This document shows, one piece after another, positions 18,873 to 28,707 of a stretch of DNA of 64,000 nt (its first letter is position 1; the number at the start of each line of letters is the position of its first letter). Under the pieces are notes generated by a model. The model saw only the letters and a program-made list of their open reading frames with translations. It was not told the origin of the DNA and ran no database searches. Position numbers and translations under genes: made by a program. Source of the DNA: CAYJEO01 sp964369355 (GTDB lineage Bacteria > Bacillota_I > Bacilli_A > RF39 > UBA660); contig CAYJEO010000001.1 of NCBI GenBank assembly GCA_964369355.1, positions 1 to 64,000 on the forward strand, written 5' to 3'.

Positions 18873-19667
18873 TTATCTATTTAACTCTAACTGCTTTTGT
18901 TTTGGTTTTTGTTTAATTCCACAAGTCATGCTACCTTCTTTACAAGGACCGAAAGTGCAACTTGCTCCTGCTTTTTTAAAAACATCTGGAGCATAATTAA
19001 GTACTATATCCAACATTTGATTAGCTATATCTCTTACTTCTTCTTGTGCTCTTGTACACATACGATGTTCAAAAAAATTAAGTAATGATCTTGCATTCAT
19101 AGTTGCAATTATCTTAGTTTCACATGCATTAGGTAAAACTGCTCTTGCATTTTCTAATGCTTTTTTCTTTAATAAATTAAGTTGTTTTTTATCAGTTACA
19201 CCAACTGTGTATTCTTCTACTAAAGCTTTATATATTTCTTCATAAGCTTTAATATCATTTTTTAATATATCTTCAAATACCTCAATTGCTTTTTGATTCC
19301 CCTTTATTTCTTCTGGTAATATGTACGAAAAACTTTCATTTAAATCAACATATCTTTGACTTTGTTGAGAATATGAAGCTAATCTATGTCTTACTAATTG
19401 GTGAGAGCAAGCTCTTGAAATACCTTCTATTCCGAAAGTGAAACTAATGTGTTCCAATGGACTTTCATGTCCTAAATTAGTTAACATTGTAACAAATTTC
19501 TTAGTTGCTTCATCATCTAATCCTTCATAAAGAGTTTTGATATCATTTTTTGAATAACAAAGTTTTCCTGCTGCTGCTATTATTCTTTGAGCATTTAAAC
19601 TTTCATCAATCGTTCCAACTGGAACTGATCGTCCTAATAAATATACTTTTGCTGTAACTGCTTCCAT
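18873..19667 (-). CDS. thyX: Flavin-dependent thymidylate synthase ThyX
   Basis: ThyX makes dTMP from dUMP using methylenetetrahydrofolate, FAD and NADPH. The 264-aa protein carries the ThyX motif as RHRLASYSQQSQRY (93-106) and ARAVLPNACET further on. The tail ends with a small Cys cluster (ASCTFGPCKEG, MTCG), as in other Firmicute ThyX. It is placed between an HD hydrolase and tmk in a nucleotide-metabolism operon. A TAGGAG site lies before the ATG. Confidence 0.95.
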   Translation of the reverse strand: MEAVTAKVYLLGRSVPVGTIDESLNAQRIIAAAGKLCYSKNDIKTLYEGLDDEATKKFVTMLTNLGHESPLEHISFTFGIEGISRACSHQLVRHRLASYSQQSQRYVDLNESFSYILPEEIKGNQKAIEVFEDILKNDIKAYEEIYKALVEEYTVGVTDKKQLNLLKKKALENARAVLPNACETKIIATMNARSLLNFFEHRMCTRAQEEVRDIANQMLDIVLNYAPDVFKKAGASCTFGPCKEGSMTCGIKQKPKQKQLELNR

Positions 19668-19676
19668 AAAATTCTC

Positions 19677-20255
19677 CTATCCTACTATCTCGTTATTTTC
19701 AAATGGTACTTCTAAATATTTACGACTTGCTAAATAATCACACATGTGCACAAATCTTTGATATTTATTACTTGGTTTTGGCAATATTACATCGCTGTAA
19801 TTATTTGTATTCCAAGGTCCCATATGGCTTTCAATCATATTACATATAAGATTTACTTCACCTTCAGTAAAATTAGTTTTATTTTTATTTTCTTTTATAT
19901 AATTACATATTTGAATCGGGTGATCAAATGCTGTGTATTCACTTTTTTTCAGCCCTGATTTCAATCCATCATGTAGCATTAATGCTATTAATATTAAATC
20001 TTTTTCTAGTTCATTAAATGAATGTCCCATTGATTCATTATTTAATAAATCAAAAGCTATTCTTATTGCTGCTTTAGTATGTCTTACTAACCCACCATTC
20101 CCCGTTGCATACATAGGATGATATTTGCCTGTTGAAGACGCTGGAACTTCAAAGAAATAATCAGGTAATAAATCAACTAATACTTTTACACTTTCTACAT
20201 ACTTTGGATTTTTTATATATGTGTATTCTTTTTCAAATGTTTTTATTTTATCCAT
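19677..20255 (-). CDS. HD-domain phosphohydrolase
   Basis: A 192-aa protein with the HD-superfamily metal residues His59, His95-Asp96 (LMLHDGL), His112, His144 and Asp173 (HMCDYLASRK). The pattern resembles the HD part of YhaM-type 3'-5' exonucleases or nucleotide phosphohydrolases, without their OB domain. It starts 2 nt after the hemW stop and is 10 nt before thyX, so it is cotranscribed with both. A role in nucleotide metabolism is plausible from the neighbours but not shown. Confidence 0.75.
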   Translation of the reverse strand: MDKIKTFEKEYTYIKNPKYVESVKVLVDLLPDYFFEVPASSTGKYHPMYATGNGGLVRHTKAAIRIAFDLLNNESMGHSFNELEKDLILIALMLHDGLKSGLKKSEYTAFDHPIQICNYIKENKNKTNFTEGEVNLICNMIESHMGPWNTNNYSDVILPKPSNKYQRFVHMCDYLASRKYLEVPFENNEIVG

Positions 20256-20256
20256 T

Positions 20257-21345
20257 TTAATTACCTATAAAATTAATTAATATTTGATTAGACATATACA
20301 AGTATTCTTTACTTATATATAAAGACTTTCCATCATCAATTAATTTTCCTTCCTCTATTAATTTTAACACATTAGGTACTTTTAATATATCAAAATTATA
20401 CTTTTTAGTAAATTCTTGTTTATTTATCCCTTTTATTTTTCTTAAACCTAATATAAATTCATTTTCTATTTTTTCTTCTAAAGTTAATGAATGACTATCC
20501 AATATATATTCACCGTTTAAATAATTATTTAACCCTTTTGTATTATCATATCTAATATTATTTAAATATCCTGATGCTCCTAAACCAAAACCATAATATT
20601 CTAAATTATCCCAATATACTAAATTATGTTTTGATTCATACCCATCTTTAGCATAATTACTGAATTCATAATGGTTATAATTATTTTTTATTAATTCAGA
20701 ATTAATTAATTTAAACATTTCATAATCCAATTCTTCATCTATGTTTTCAACACCATCTACATAAAGTTTAGTATGTGGTTCTAATATTAAAGAGTATGTA
20801 GATATATGTGTTATATCTAGTTTTAAAAATTCATTTATATCTTCTTTTAATTGTATTAGTGTTTGATTTTTTAATCCGTACATTAAATCAATATTAATAT
20901 TATCAAAATATTTTTTACACATATTTATTTTTTCAAATATTTCTTCTTTTGTATGATTTCTATTTAAAAATGTTAAAAATTCATTATTAAATGTTTGAAT
21001 TCCAATACTTAAACGATTAATACCATAATCTTTATATAATTTTATTTTTTCTTCATCTATATTTTCTATATTACATTCTATAGTAAATTCTATATTTTTT
21101 TCTTTATTAAAAACATTACATATTTCTAATAAGTTTTTAGTTTGTTTAATATTTAAACAACTAGGAGTTCCACCACCTATATAAATGGTATTTAATAATT
21201 CGCTTTTATATTTATTTTTTATTTCTTTTTCTAATTGAATTAAATAATTATCTACCCATTCACTTTTATAAAACATTTTGCAAAAGTCACAATAACTACA
21301 AATAGTTTTACAAAAAGGAATATGTATATATACTGACTTTACCAT
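20257..21345 (-). CDS. hemW: Radical SAM protein HemW (heme chaperone / HemN-like)
   Basis: A 362-aa radical SAM protein. The [4Fe-4S]/SAM motif is CKTICSYCDF (C12, C16, C19), followed by YIGGGTPS, the SIGIQTFN block and DLMYGLKNQT. Length and CxxxCxYCDF fit HemW rather than true HemN, which is longer. HemW inserts heme into proteins; no heme gene is in this window. I chose the ATG at 21345, 6 nt after AGGTG; the GTG at 21354 overlaps the binding site. It heads hemW-HD-thyX-tmk. Confidence 0.92.
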   Translation of the reverse strand: MVKSVYIHIPFCKTICSYCDFCKMFYKSEWVDNYLIQLEKEIKNKYKSELLNTIYIGGGTPSCLNIKQTKNLLEICNVFNKEKNIEFTIECNIENIDEEKIKLYKDYGINRLSIGIQTFNNEFLTFLNRNHTKEEIFEKINMCKKYFDNINIDLMYGLKNQTLIQLKEDINEFLKLDITHISTYSLILEPHTKLYVDGVENIDEELDYEMFKLINSELIKNNYNHYEFSNYAKDGYESKHNLVYWDNLEYYGFGLGASGYLNNIRYDNTKGLNNYLNGEYILDSHSLTLEEKIENEFILGLRKIKGINKQEFTKKYNFDILKVPNVLKLIEEGKLIDDGKSLYISKEYLYMSNQILINFIGN

Positions 21346-21367
21346 ATGCTTCACCTACTTAATTATA

Positions 21368-21395
21368 TCAAAAAAGACTTATATTTCAAAGTCTT
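21368..21395 (-). terminator. Terminator after the SpoIIID-like gene
   Basis: A 7-bp stem AAGACTT (21374-21380) with AAGTCTT (21389-21395), 8-nt loop, then six T on the minus strand. Confidence 0.7.
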
Positions 21396-21396
21396 G

Positions 21397-21879
21397 TTAT
21401 TTTTTAAATCTGTTTTTTTCATCTCTTGGCTGATTTTTTGCATTTGGATTTCCTATTGATAAATTAGATTTTGAATTAATTTCTAATAATTTAACAATCT
21501 CATTATATATATCAATATCTATTTTCGGAAAATCTGCATGAATATATCTAGATAATAGAGATGGTGAAATTCCTTTTTCTAAAGCAATTTCTTGTAATAA
21601 TTTACCTTCGTGTAACTCAATTAAAATTCCTTGCATTTCTGTTAAAGATTTTATCACATTAGCTCTATTTGTCTTTTTCTTTTCAATAGTTTCTTTAACT
21701 TTTAAATATAGTTTTTCATCAATTTCTGGCAATTTATTTGTTAAATAATCATGAATAGTTGGAGCAGATAAATTATATTTAACTCCAGTTTTTCTCATTG
21801 AAGAACCTGTTAATATTACATATTTTGCTATACTAATTATTTGTTCTTTTTTTTCATCTGTTATTGCTTTTTTATCCAT
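21397..21879 (-). CDS. Transcription regulator with two SpoIIID-like HTH domains
   Basis: A 160-aa DNA-binding protein (start at 21879, chosen because GGTGA lies 5 nt upstream; an ATG at 21891 lacks a site). Residues about 5-65 resemble SpoIIID: a helix-turn-helix with TGSSMRKTGVKYNLSAPTIHDYL followed by LPEIDEKLYLKV and a basic stretch. Residues about 75-140 repeat this layout (GKLLQEIALEKGISPSLLSRYI, then FPKIDIDIYNEIVKLL), pointing to an internal duplication. The tail is basic (DEKNRFKK). SpoIIID is normally one copy and about 93 aa. It overlaps the end of lepA, so translation is coupled. Confidence 0.7.
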   Translation of the reverse strand: MDKKAITDEKKEQIISIAKYVILTGSSMRKTGVKYNLSAPTIHDYLTNKLPEIDEKLYLKVKETIEKKKTNRANVIKSLTEMQGILIELHEGKLLQEIALEKGISPSLLSRYIHADFPKIDIDIYNEIVKLLEINSKSNLSIGNPNAKNQPRDEKNRFKK

Positions 21880-21880
21880 A

Positions 21881-23680
21881 TTATTCACCATCCATAGATA
21901 ATACTGATAAGAATGCTTCTTGTGGTATTTCTACATTACCAACCATTTTCATACGTTTCTTACCTTCTTTTTGTTTTTCCAAAAGTTTTCTTTTACGTGA
22001 AACATCTCCACCATAACATTTAGCTAAAACGTCTTTTCTCATCGCTTTTACGTCTGCTCTTGCTATTGCTTTATTTCCAATTGCTGCTTGAATTGGCACT
22101 TCAAATTGTTGTCTTGGAATTAATTTTCTTAGTGACTCAACAACTGATTTACCTCTTTGGTAGGCGAAGTCTTTATGAACAATAACACTTAGTGCATCTA
22201 CTACTTCTCCATTTAATAAAATATCCATTTTAACTAAGTTACTTGATTTATATCCTATTAATTCATAGTCAAAAGATGCATAACCTTTTGTTGTTGACTT
22301 CAATTTATCAAAGAAATCATAAACTATTTCTGATAAAGGTATTTCATAATGAATATTTACTCTTGTTGTATCTAAGTATTCCATAGATACATAAGTCCCT
22401 CTTTTTTCTTGACATAATTCCATAATAGGCCCGATATAAGTTGAAGGAACAAATATGTTAGTTTTAATATATGGTTCTTTAATATCAGCTATTTTTTGTC
22501 TATCTGGCATTTTTACTGGAGAATCTACCAAAATTGTTTCTTTATCTGTTTTAGTAACTTCATATATAACAGAAGGAGATGTTGCGATTAATTCAATTCC
22601 AAATTCTCTTTCAATTCTTTCTTCTATTATTTCCATATGTAACAATCCTAAAAATCCACATCTAAATCCAAAGCCTAAAGCTTTTGATGTCTCAGGTTCA
22701 AAGTTAAGTGAGGCATCATTTAATTTTAGTTTTTCTAATGCTTCTCTTAAGTCTGTATATTTATTAGCTTCAATAGGAAATAAACCACAGAAAACCATTG
22801 GTTTCATGGGCTTATATCCTTCTAAAATACTGTCTGCTGGATTTGTTGCTAAAGTAATTGTATCCCCGACTTTTACATCATCAATACTTTTAATACTTCC
22901 ACATATATACCCTACTTCACCTGTTACTAATTCTTTTTTCTTTTGCTCTTTTGGATTTGAAATACCTAGTTCTACAACATCATAAGTAGCATTAGTTGCC
23001 ATCATTTTGATTTTATCGCCTAATTTAACTTTTCCATTTACAATTCTTATTAAAGCAACTACACCTCTATAAGCATCGAAGTAACTATCAAATATTAGTG
23101 CTTGTAGTTTATCTTCTTTTTTCCCTACAGGAGCTGGTACTTTTTCAATCACTGCTTCTACTAATTCTTTTATACCTATACCATTTTTAGCACTTGTTAA
23201 AATAATTTCTTCACGTGTAAATCCTAAAGTATCAATCAATTCCTGTGTTACTTTTTCTACATCTGCATTTGGTAAGTCAATTTTATTAATAACTGGAATT
23301 ATAGTTAAATCACTATCTAATGCTAAGTATAAATTAGCTAAAGTTTGTGCTTCTATTCCTTGTGCTGCATCAACTACTAAAATAGCACCTTCACAAGCTG
23401 CTAAACTTCTACTTACTTCATATGTAAAGTCTACATGACCTGGAGTGTCAATTAAATGTAGATGATAATCTTCATTTTTATAATTATACTCTAGTTGTAC
23501 TGCATTTAATTTAATAGTAATTCCACGCTCACGTTCTAAATCCATACTATCTAATAATTGATTTTGTTTTTCTCTATCTGTAATTGCATTAGTTACTTCT
23601 AATATGCGATCTGCTAGTGTTGATTTACCATGATCGATATGTGCAATTATTGAGAAATTTCTAATATTTTTTTGATTCAT
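21881..23680 (-). CDS. lepA: Elongation factor 4 (LepA)
   Basis: A 599-aa translational GTPase that back-translocates or rescues stalled ribosomes at the membrane. G motifs: [10 protein letters not shown] (G1), RGITIKLN (G2), DTPGHVDF (G3), NKIDLP (G4) and SAKNGIG (G5). The LepA-specific C-terminal domain ([23 protein letters not shown] region, [26 protein letters not shown]) is complete. An AAAGGTGA site precedes the ATG. It is followed by the SpoIIID-like gene, an unusual partner. Confidence 0.98.
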   Translation of the reverse strand: MNQKNIRNFSIIAHIDHGKSTLADRILEVTNAITDREKQNQLLDSMDLERERGITIKLNAVQLEYNYKNEDYHLHLIDTPGHVDFTYEVSRSLAACEGAILVVDAAQGIEAQTLANLYLALDSDLTIIPVINKIDLPNADVEKVTQELIDTLGFTREEIILTSAKNGIGIKELVEAVIEKVPAPVGKKEDKLQALIFDSYFDAYRGVVALIRIVNGKVKLGDKIKMMATNATYDVVELGISNPKEQKKKELVTGEVGYICGSIKSIDDVKVGDTITLATNPADSILEGYKPMKPMVFCGLFPIEANKYTDLREALEKLKLNDASLNFEPETSKALGFGFRCGFLGLLHMEIIEERIEREFGIELIATSPSVIYEVTKTDKETILVDSPVKMPDRQKIADIKEPYIKTNIFVPSTYIGPIMELCQEKRGTYVSMEYLDTTRVNIHYEIPLSEIVYDFFDKLKSTTKGYASFDYELIGYKSSNLVKMDILLNGEVVDALSVIVHKDFAYQRGKSVVESLRKLIPRQQFEVPIQAAIGNKAIARADVKAMRKDVLAKCYGGDVSRKRKLLEKQKEGKKRMKMVGNVEIPQEAFLSVLSMDGE

Positions 23681-23713
23681 AAAATCACCTTTACTTATTA
23701 TAACATATATATG

Positions 23714-24517
23714 TTAATTTTTCACAATTAACTTAGGAACACCTTCACTACAATCGATTGTAAAACTTTCTTTATTTTTGAATAATTCTAAAATTTCTTT
23801 TGTGTTATTATTAATTATTTTTTTTATTTCTTTTACTATAATAGTATCTAAACTTTCTGTTTCTAGACTATATAAAATATTTATTAATTCATCTAATAAT
23901 TTTTTTAATTCTAAAGGACTAATAGATGCTTTTATATTTCTCATTTCAACTATCTTTTCTTTTAAGTAGTTGATAAATACATATTTATCTGCAATTTCAT
24001 TTTGATATATTATATATTCATCTAACTCATCTATAATTTTTACTTGTTTGTAAATATTTTCTTCAAATAAATGCATATTTTTAAGTATATATGCAGTCAT
24101 TTCTTTATGCGCTAATACTTCATTTTCTTTTGATGGTTTATTAAAATTTAAATGAATACCGCAATTTTTTTCTTTTGATATTTCTAGTAATCCTGATGAG
24201 AAATCAACTATTTCTACTATTTTAGAATAAATATTAAAAACATCTTTTGAATTCATAGGATCTAACACTATTTCAAAGGCATATTCTCCTAAAATAGTTC
24301 CATCTTTTACGAAGAAACCATTTTCTCCAACTGCTTCTTTTACTTTAGTAAGCATCTTTTTTATAAATGAATAAGAATCTCTTTTATAATTAACTGCTAC
24401 TTCTATTTCTAGTCCTACTTCATTATCTTTAATTTTATTTTTAAATTCCCTTTTATATTCTTTTGCTTTTTTAACATCTAATAATTCATCATAATGTTTA
24501 TTAAAATCTATTTCCAT
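23714..24517 (-). CDS. Putative amidoligase (ATP-dependent COOH-NH2 ligase)
   Basis: A 267-aa protein I assign, with caution, to the putative amidoligase family (PF12224, glutamine-synthetase-like fold). Seen are VGLEIEV (Glu37, Glu39) near the N-terminus, KDGT (72-74), a Glu followed by a Pro (EIVLDP, 82-87) and CGIHLNFN (119-126), the order GxExE, DG[ST], E..P, [C/S]GxHxx expected of that family. The second half (about 140-267) is helical and has no known domain. The start lies 1 nt after the stop of the upstream hydrolase gene with AAGGGA in between, so the two are coupled. The product it would make is unknown. Confidence 0.55.
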   Translation of the reverse strand: MEIDFNKHYDELLDVKKAKEYKREFKNKIKDNEVGLEIEVAVNYKRDSYSFIKKMLTKVKEAVGENGFFVKDGTILGEYAFEIVLDPMNSKDVFNIYSKIVEIVDFSSGLLEISKEKNCGIHLNFNKPSKENEVLAHKEMTAYILKNMHLFEENIYKQVKIIDELDEYIIYQNEIADKYVFINYLKEKIVEMRNIKASISPLELKKLLDELINILYSLETESLDTIIVKEIKKIINNNTKEILELFKNKESFTIDCSEGVPKLIVKN

Positions 24518-24518
24518 A

Positions 24519-25091
24519 TTATTTCCCTTCTAAAAAAGCAATTACTTCTTTTAATGTTTCTATTAAAATTTCATATTGTTTTGTATTTATATTTCTATAT
24601 TTTTTGCTTATTTCTATTTGTATTGTTTTGATTTTTGTATTTTTACTTATATAAAAAGATATTGTTTTAGGCGATGCTTTGAATCTTTTATCTACTTTTA
24701 TTTTAGTTATTTTTTTATTTATTATAGTTTTTATATCTAATAATAGTTGCTCATCACCGTTTATATTTGCTAGTTTATTAGTACCTATTTCTATATTGGA
24801 AAATGAATTTTCTTTCATTCCATGAATATCAATTAAATATTTAATATTATTATCTTCAATATATTTCTTTAATTTCTTTTTATAATTATTATTAGGTGTA
24901 TGATTCGGATCATATTCTAAGTTAATAGTTGTATACATAATATGACAATCAGTTAATTTTTGTAAGTCTTGTACTATTTTATCAGTCAGTACATCTTTTG
25001 CCTTCCACATATCTTTTCTCTTATGTTTTTTTGCATGAGGCGCTGATAAAATAATTGGTATACTGCCTTTTTCTATTACAAATTCTTGCAT
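24519..25091 (-). CDS. N-formylglutamate amidohydrolase-like protein
   Basis: A 190-aa protein resembling the N-formylglutamate amidohydrolase family (PF05013), zinc hydrolases that cut amide bonds. Visible are ILSAPHA (His19), the DPNHTPNNNY segment (Asp61, Asn63), LIDIHGM (Asp88, His90) and NIEIGT; late in the sequence IQIEIS holds a conserved Glu. Length is below the 250 aa common in the family. The ATG follows the infB terminator directly and has no ribosome-binding site that I can see, which is odd here. It forms a two-gene unit with the amidoligase-like gene, inserted between infB and lepA. Confidence 0.6.
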   Translation of the reverse strand: MQEFVIEKGSIPIILSAPHAKKHKRKDMWKAKDVLTDKIVQDLQKLTDCHIMYTTINLEYDPNHTPNNNYKKKLKKYIEDNNIKYLIDIHGMKENSFSNIEIGTNKLANINGDEQLLLDIKTIINKKITKIKVDKRFKASPKTISFYISKNTKIKTIQIEISKKYRNINTKQYEILIETLKEVIAFLEGK

Positions 25092-25099
25092 TTATATAG

Positions 25100-25130
25100 T
25101 CAAAAATAAAGAGATATTATCTCTTTATTT
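25100..25130 (-). terminator. Terminator of the nusA-infB operon
   Basis: A 12-bp perfect stem (25104-25115 with 25119-25130, 3-nt loop) overlaps the infB stop and ends in TTTATTTTTG on the minus strand. Confidence 0.75.
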
Positions 25131-27216
25131 CTACCATTTCATAGGCTTCGATTACGTCACCTTGTTTTATGTCTGAATAGTTTTCGATTGTTATACCACA
25201 TTCTAAACCTTTTTTAACTTCTTTAACACGATCTTTTTCTCTTTGAACTGAGTTAACATTTCCATCATATATTACGATACCATCACGAATAATTCTTGCT
25301 TTGGCATCTGATTTAATAATTCCATCAGTTACATATGAACCGGCAATTACACCTATTTTAGAAAATTTGAATAATGCTCTTACTTCGGCTGTTCCTATTA
25401 TTTTTTCTTCATAAATAGGATCTAACATACCTTTCATTGCAGCTTCCATTTCTTCTACTGCTTTATAAATAATATTATAAAGTCTAATTTCTACACCTTG
25501 AACTCTAGCATTTTCTTTAGTTGCGTTATTAGGTCTTACGTTAAATCCGATTAATATAGCATTTGAAGCTTTTGCTAATACTATATCTCCTTCAGTAATA
25601 GAACCAACTGTACTTCTAATTACTTTAACCTTTACACCTTCAACATCTAATTTTTCTAATGAGTTTTTAACTGCTTCAGCAGAACCATTTACATCTGCTT
25701 TAATAATTACATTTATTTCTTTAGCACCTTCTTGAATTTTTGAGAATAATGCATCTAATGTAAGTGCATCAGTATTCCCTAAACTTTCTGATTTTGCTTT
25801 TATTCTTCTTTCTTCACTTATACTTTTAGCTTGTTTATCTGATTCAAAAGCCATGAATTTATCTCCTGCTTTTGGTAAATCAGTTAACCCTGTAATTTCT
25901 ACTGGTTGTGAAGGATATGCTTCTGTTATTTCTTCATATTTATCATTTTTTAAAGTTCTTACTTTACCAGAATGATGTCCTACTACTATAGGATCTCCTA
26001 AACGCAGTGTACCATTTTGGATTAACATTGTAACAATTGAACCTACTTGTTTATCTAATCTTGATTCAATAACTGTTCCAATTGCATATCTATTTGGATT
26101 TGCTTTATAGTCTTCCATTTCTGCTACTAATAAAATATTTTCTAATAATTCATTTACACCATCACCTGATAATGCAGATATTTTAGTAAACACTGTATCT
26201 CCACCCCAAGTATCTGGAGTAAGTCCGTATTCTGACATTTCTGTCATTATTCTATCAGGATTAGCTCCTGGTTTATCCATTTTATTAATTGCAACTAATA
26301 TTGGAACTCCTGCTGCTTTTGCATGGTCAATTGCTTCTTTTGTTTGAGGCATCATACCATCATCGGCTGCTACTATTATAATTACTATATCAGTAATTTT
26401 AGCTCCTCTAGCACGCATTTCAGTAAATGCTGCATGTCCTGGAGTATCAATGAATGTAATTAGTTGTTCATTTAATTTTACTTGGTATGCTGATATTGCT
26501 TGTGTGATACCACCTGCTTCACCTGAAGCTACATTTGCTTTTCTAATGGTATCTAACAAAGTAGTTTTACCATGGTCAACGTGTCCCATAATTGTTACTA
26601 CTGCAGGACGGGTTTGTAATAAAGATGCATCATCATTTATTTCAAATTCTTCAAAGTTTGCAACATCTGCTGTTTCACTTCTTTTTAATTCTTTATTATA
26701 ATCTACTACTAAAAGTTCTGCTTGTTCAAAACTTACAGATGTGTTCATAGTTGCCATAATTCCTAATGCGAATAGTTTTTTTATTAATTCTGCTGGATTA
26801 ATATTTAATTCTTTTGCTAAATCTGAAATACTCATTCCTTCTGAGTATAATACAACATTTGAATCGCTAACCACTGTATTAGATATTAATTTTTCTTTGT
26901 TTTTATACATTTCTTTTTTCTTAGTTGCTAATTCTTTTTTAGTATTTTTAACCGGTTGTTTTTTCACTGTTTTTTTACTTGCAGCTTTAACAGGTTCTTG
27001 TTTTACAATTTGTTCTTCTTCTTCTAAAATTTCTGTGATTTTTTCTTGTTCTAATGAAGTATCTCCTTCTAAAAAAGCTGAATCTAGTACTGTAATTGCT
27101 TCATCATCTAATAAATCATTTTCAACTACGGCATCAATATTTAATTGTTCACATTTTTTTAAAACTTCGGCTACTGTTTTATTTATATCTTCTGCATATT
27201 CTAATACGCTCATCAT
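25117..27216 (-). CDS. infB: Translation initiation factor IF-2
   Basis: A 699-aa GTPase that places initiator tRNA on the ribosome. The N-terminal part includes SISDLAKELNINPAELIKKLF (IF2N domain). G motifs: GHVDHGKTTLLD, DTPGHAAFTEMRARGA and INKMDKPGANPDR, followed by the family C-terminal domains. The chosen ATG (27216) has AGGTG 6 nt upstream; a GTG at 27225 overlaps that site. The N-terminal region is short compared with enteric IF-2, as usual in Bacilli. Last gene of rimP-nusA-ylxR-infB; RbfA does not follow, and a terminator ends the unit. Confidence 0.98.
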   Translation of the reverse strand: MMSVLEYAEDINKTVAEVLKKCEQLNIDAVVENDLLDDEAITVLDSAFLEGDTSLEQEKITEILEEEEQIVKQEPVKAASKKTVKKQPVKNTKKELATKKKEMYKNKEKLISNTVVSDSNVVLYSEGMSISDLAKELNINPAELIKKLFALGIMATMNTSVSFEQAELLVVDYNKELKRSETADVANFEEFEINDDASLLQTRPAVVTIMGHVDHGKTTLLDTIRKANVASGEAGGITQAISAYQVKLNEQLITFIDTPGHAAFTEMRARGAKITDIVIIIVAADDGMMPQTKEAIDHAKAAGVPILVAINKMDKPGANPDRIMTEMSEYGLTPDTWGGDTVFTKISALSGDGVNELLENILLVAEMEDYKANPNRYAIGTVIESRLDKQVGSIVTMLIQNGTLRLGDPIVVGHHSGKVRTLKNDKYEEITEAYPSQPVEITGLTDLPKAGDKFMAFESDKQAKSISEERRIKAKSESLGNTDALTLDALFSKIQEGAKEINVIIKADVNGSAEAVKNSLEKLDVEGVKVKVIRSTVGSITEGDIVLAKASNAILIGFNVRPNNATKENARVQGVEIRLYNIIYKAVEEMEAAMKGMLDPIYEEKIIGTAEVRALFKFSKIGVIAGSYVTDGIIKSDAKARIIRDGIVIYDGNVNSVQREKDRVKEVKKGLECGITIENYSDIKQGDVIEAYEMVEIKR

Positions 27217-27233
27217 AAATATCACCTCTTTCT

Positions 27234-27488
27234 CTATATTTTACTTATTAATTGCTCATATATACTTTCTGGTATTTCTACCTCTAAATGTCTAGCTAGT
27301 GCTTTACTTTTTTTAGCTTTTAAAATTACTTCAGCATCTTTTTTCAAATAAGCACCTCTACCATTTTGTTTTCCAGTTTCATCAATTATTATTTCACCTT
27401 CAGGTGTTCTTACTACTCTAATCAATTCTTGTTTAGGTAATTTTTCACGTGTTATCATACACATTCTCATTGGTATTTTTTTAATCAT
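27234..27488 (-). CDS. rnpM: YlxR/RnpM RNA-binding protein
   Basis: An 84-aa basic protein of the YlxR family, with MRMCMITREKLPKQELIRVV, then DETGKQNGRGAYLKKD and KKSKALARHL. In Bacilli this protein binds the RNase P RNA and modulates its activity. It sits between nusA and infB, as is standard. A second small L7Ae-like gene often found here (ylxQ) is absent. Confidence 0.93.
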   Translation of the reverse strand: MIKKIPMRMCMITREKLPKQELIRVVRTPEGEIIIDETGKQNGRGAYLKKDAEVILKAKKSKALARHLEVEIPESIYEQLISKI

Positions 27489-27500
27489 TTAAATACCTCC

Positions 27501-28706
27501 TTAGTTTACAAAATTTATTCCCATTTCTCTTGCTTGTTCATTTGTTTTAACATCTATTTTATAATGAGTTAAACGAGATGCAAGACGAACGTTTAATCCT
27601 TTTTTACCGATTGCCAATGATAAATTTTCATCATTTACAACAACGATAGATTCTTGGTTTTTAGGGTCTGTTATTAATACATGTAAATCTTTTGCAGGAC
27701 TTAAAGCATTTTCAATAAATTTATTAGGTTCTTTGTGATAAGGAATAATATCTATTTTTTCACCAGCTAATTCTTTAATGATTCTATTAATTCTCATACC
27801 TTTTTCTCCGATACAAGATCCCACTGCATCTACATTTGGATTTTCTGAATATACTGCTACTTTAGTTCTAACACCAGCTTCACGAGCAACGCTATAAACT
27901 AAAATAATTCCTTCGTTAATTTCAGGTATTTCCATTTCGAATAATCTTTTTACAAAACCATAATGAGTTCTTGTAAGTAGTATTAAAGGCCCTTTTGTTG
28001 TGTTTTCAACTTTTGAAACATAAACTTTAATAGTTGAACCCATTTTAATTTCTTCTCCTGGAATTATTTCTGTTTTAGATAAAATACCTTGAGTTTTTCC
28101 TAAGTCAATGTAATAATTTCTTACATCTTCCATTGCTACTACTCCACTAACCATTTCATCTTGTTTATCCATAAATTCATTGATAATATTATTTCTTTCA
28201 GCTTCACGGATTTTTTGAACTACTACTTGTTTAGCTGTTGCTGCTGCCACACGACCAAAATCAAATGGTGTTACTTCAGTTTCAATAGTTTCTCCTATTT
28301 CAATATTAGGAACTTCTAATAAAGCATCTGCTAAAGGAATATGAATTCTATCATCAAAGATAAATATTTCTTTATCATCTTCAACATATTCAGTACCAGT
28401 TTCTTTTGCTAATTTTTTAGCTGCTTCTCTTTGTTCTAATAAATCCCAATCTTCTAATTCTTCATAGTTATCAGCTACTACTGTTTTAAATGAAAATAAT
28501 TTAATATCTCCAGTTTCTCTATTTAATTCAACCCTTACATTTGTTAATGAGTTATAATTTTTTTTATAAGCTGATGATAATGCTAATTCCATTGCAGAAT
28601 AAATTGTATCTTCATCTATCCCTTTTTCTTTTTGTAATAATAATACTGCATTTTTAAATGCTTTAGGATCCATCCCTGTCATTTCTACTTTTTTACTTTT
28701 ACGCAT
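27501..28706 (-). CDS. nusA: Transcription termination/antitermination factor NusA
   Basis: A 401-aa protein with the N-terminal RNA polymerase-binding domain, S1 (VSGVVAMEDVRNYYIDLGKTQGIL-type segment; about 135-200), KH1 (VDAVGSCIGEKGMRINRIIKELAGEKIDII) and KH2 (SLAIGKKGLNVRLASRLTHYKIDV). It has no acidic C-terminal repeats, as in other Bacilli. It starts 1 nt after the rimP stop with GAAAGGA. Confidence 0.98.
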   Translation of the reverse strand: MRKSKKVEMTGMDPKAFKNAVLLLQKEKGIDEDTIYSAMELALSSAYKKNYNSLTNVRVELNRETGDIKLFSFKTVVADNYEELEDWDLLEQREAAKKLAKETGTEYVEDDKEIFIFDDRIHIPLADALLEVPNIEIGETIETEVTPFDFGRVAAATAKQVVVQKIREAERNNIINEFMDKQDEMVSGVVAMEDVRNYYIDLGKTQGILSKTEIIPGEEIKMGSTIKVYVSKVENTTKGPLILLTRTHYGFVKRLFEMEIPEINEGIILVYSVAREAGVRTKVAVYSENPNVDAVGSCIGEKGMRINRIIKELAGEKIDIIPYHKEPNKFIENALSPAKDLHVLITDPKNQESIVVVNDENLSLAIGKKGLNVRLASRLTHYKIDVKTNEQAREMGINFVN

Positions 28707-28707
28707 G

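Noticed and set aside
20257..21345. Oxygen-independent coproporphyrinogen oxidase HemN
   Set aside because: The protein is about 360 aa and of HemW type. True HemN is about 450 aa, and no other heme biosynthesis gene is seen here.
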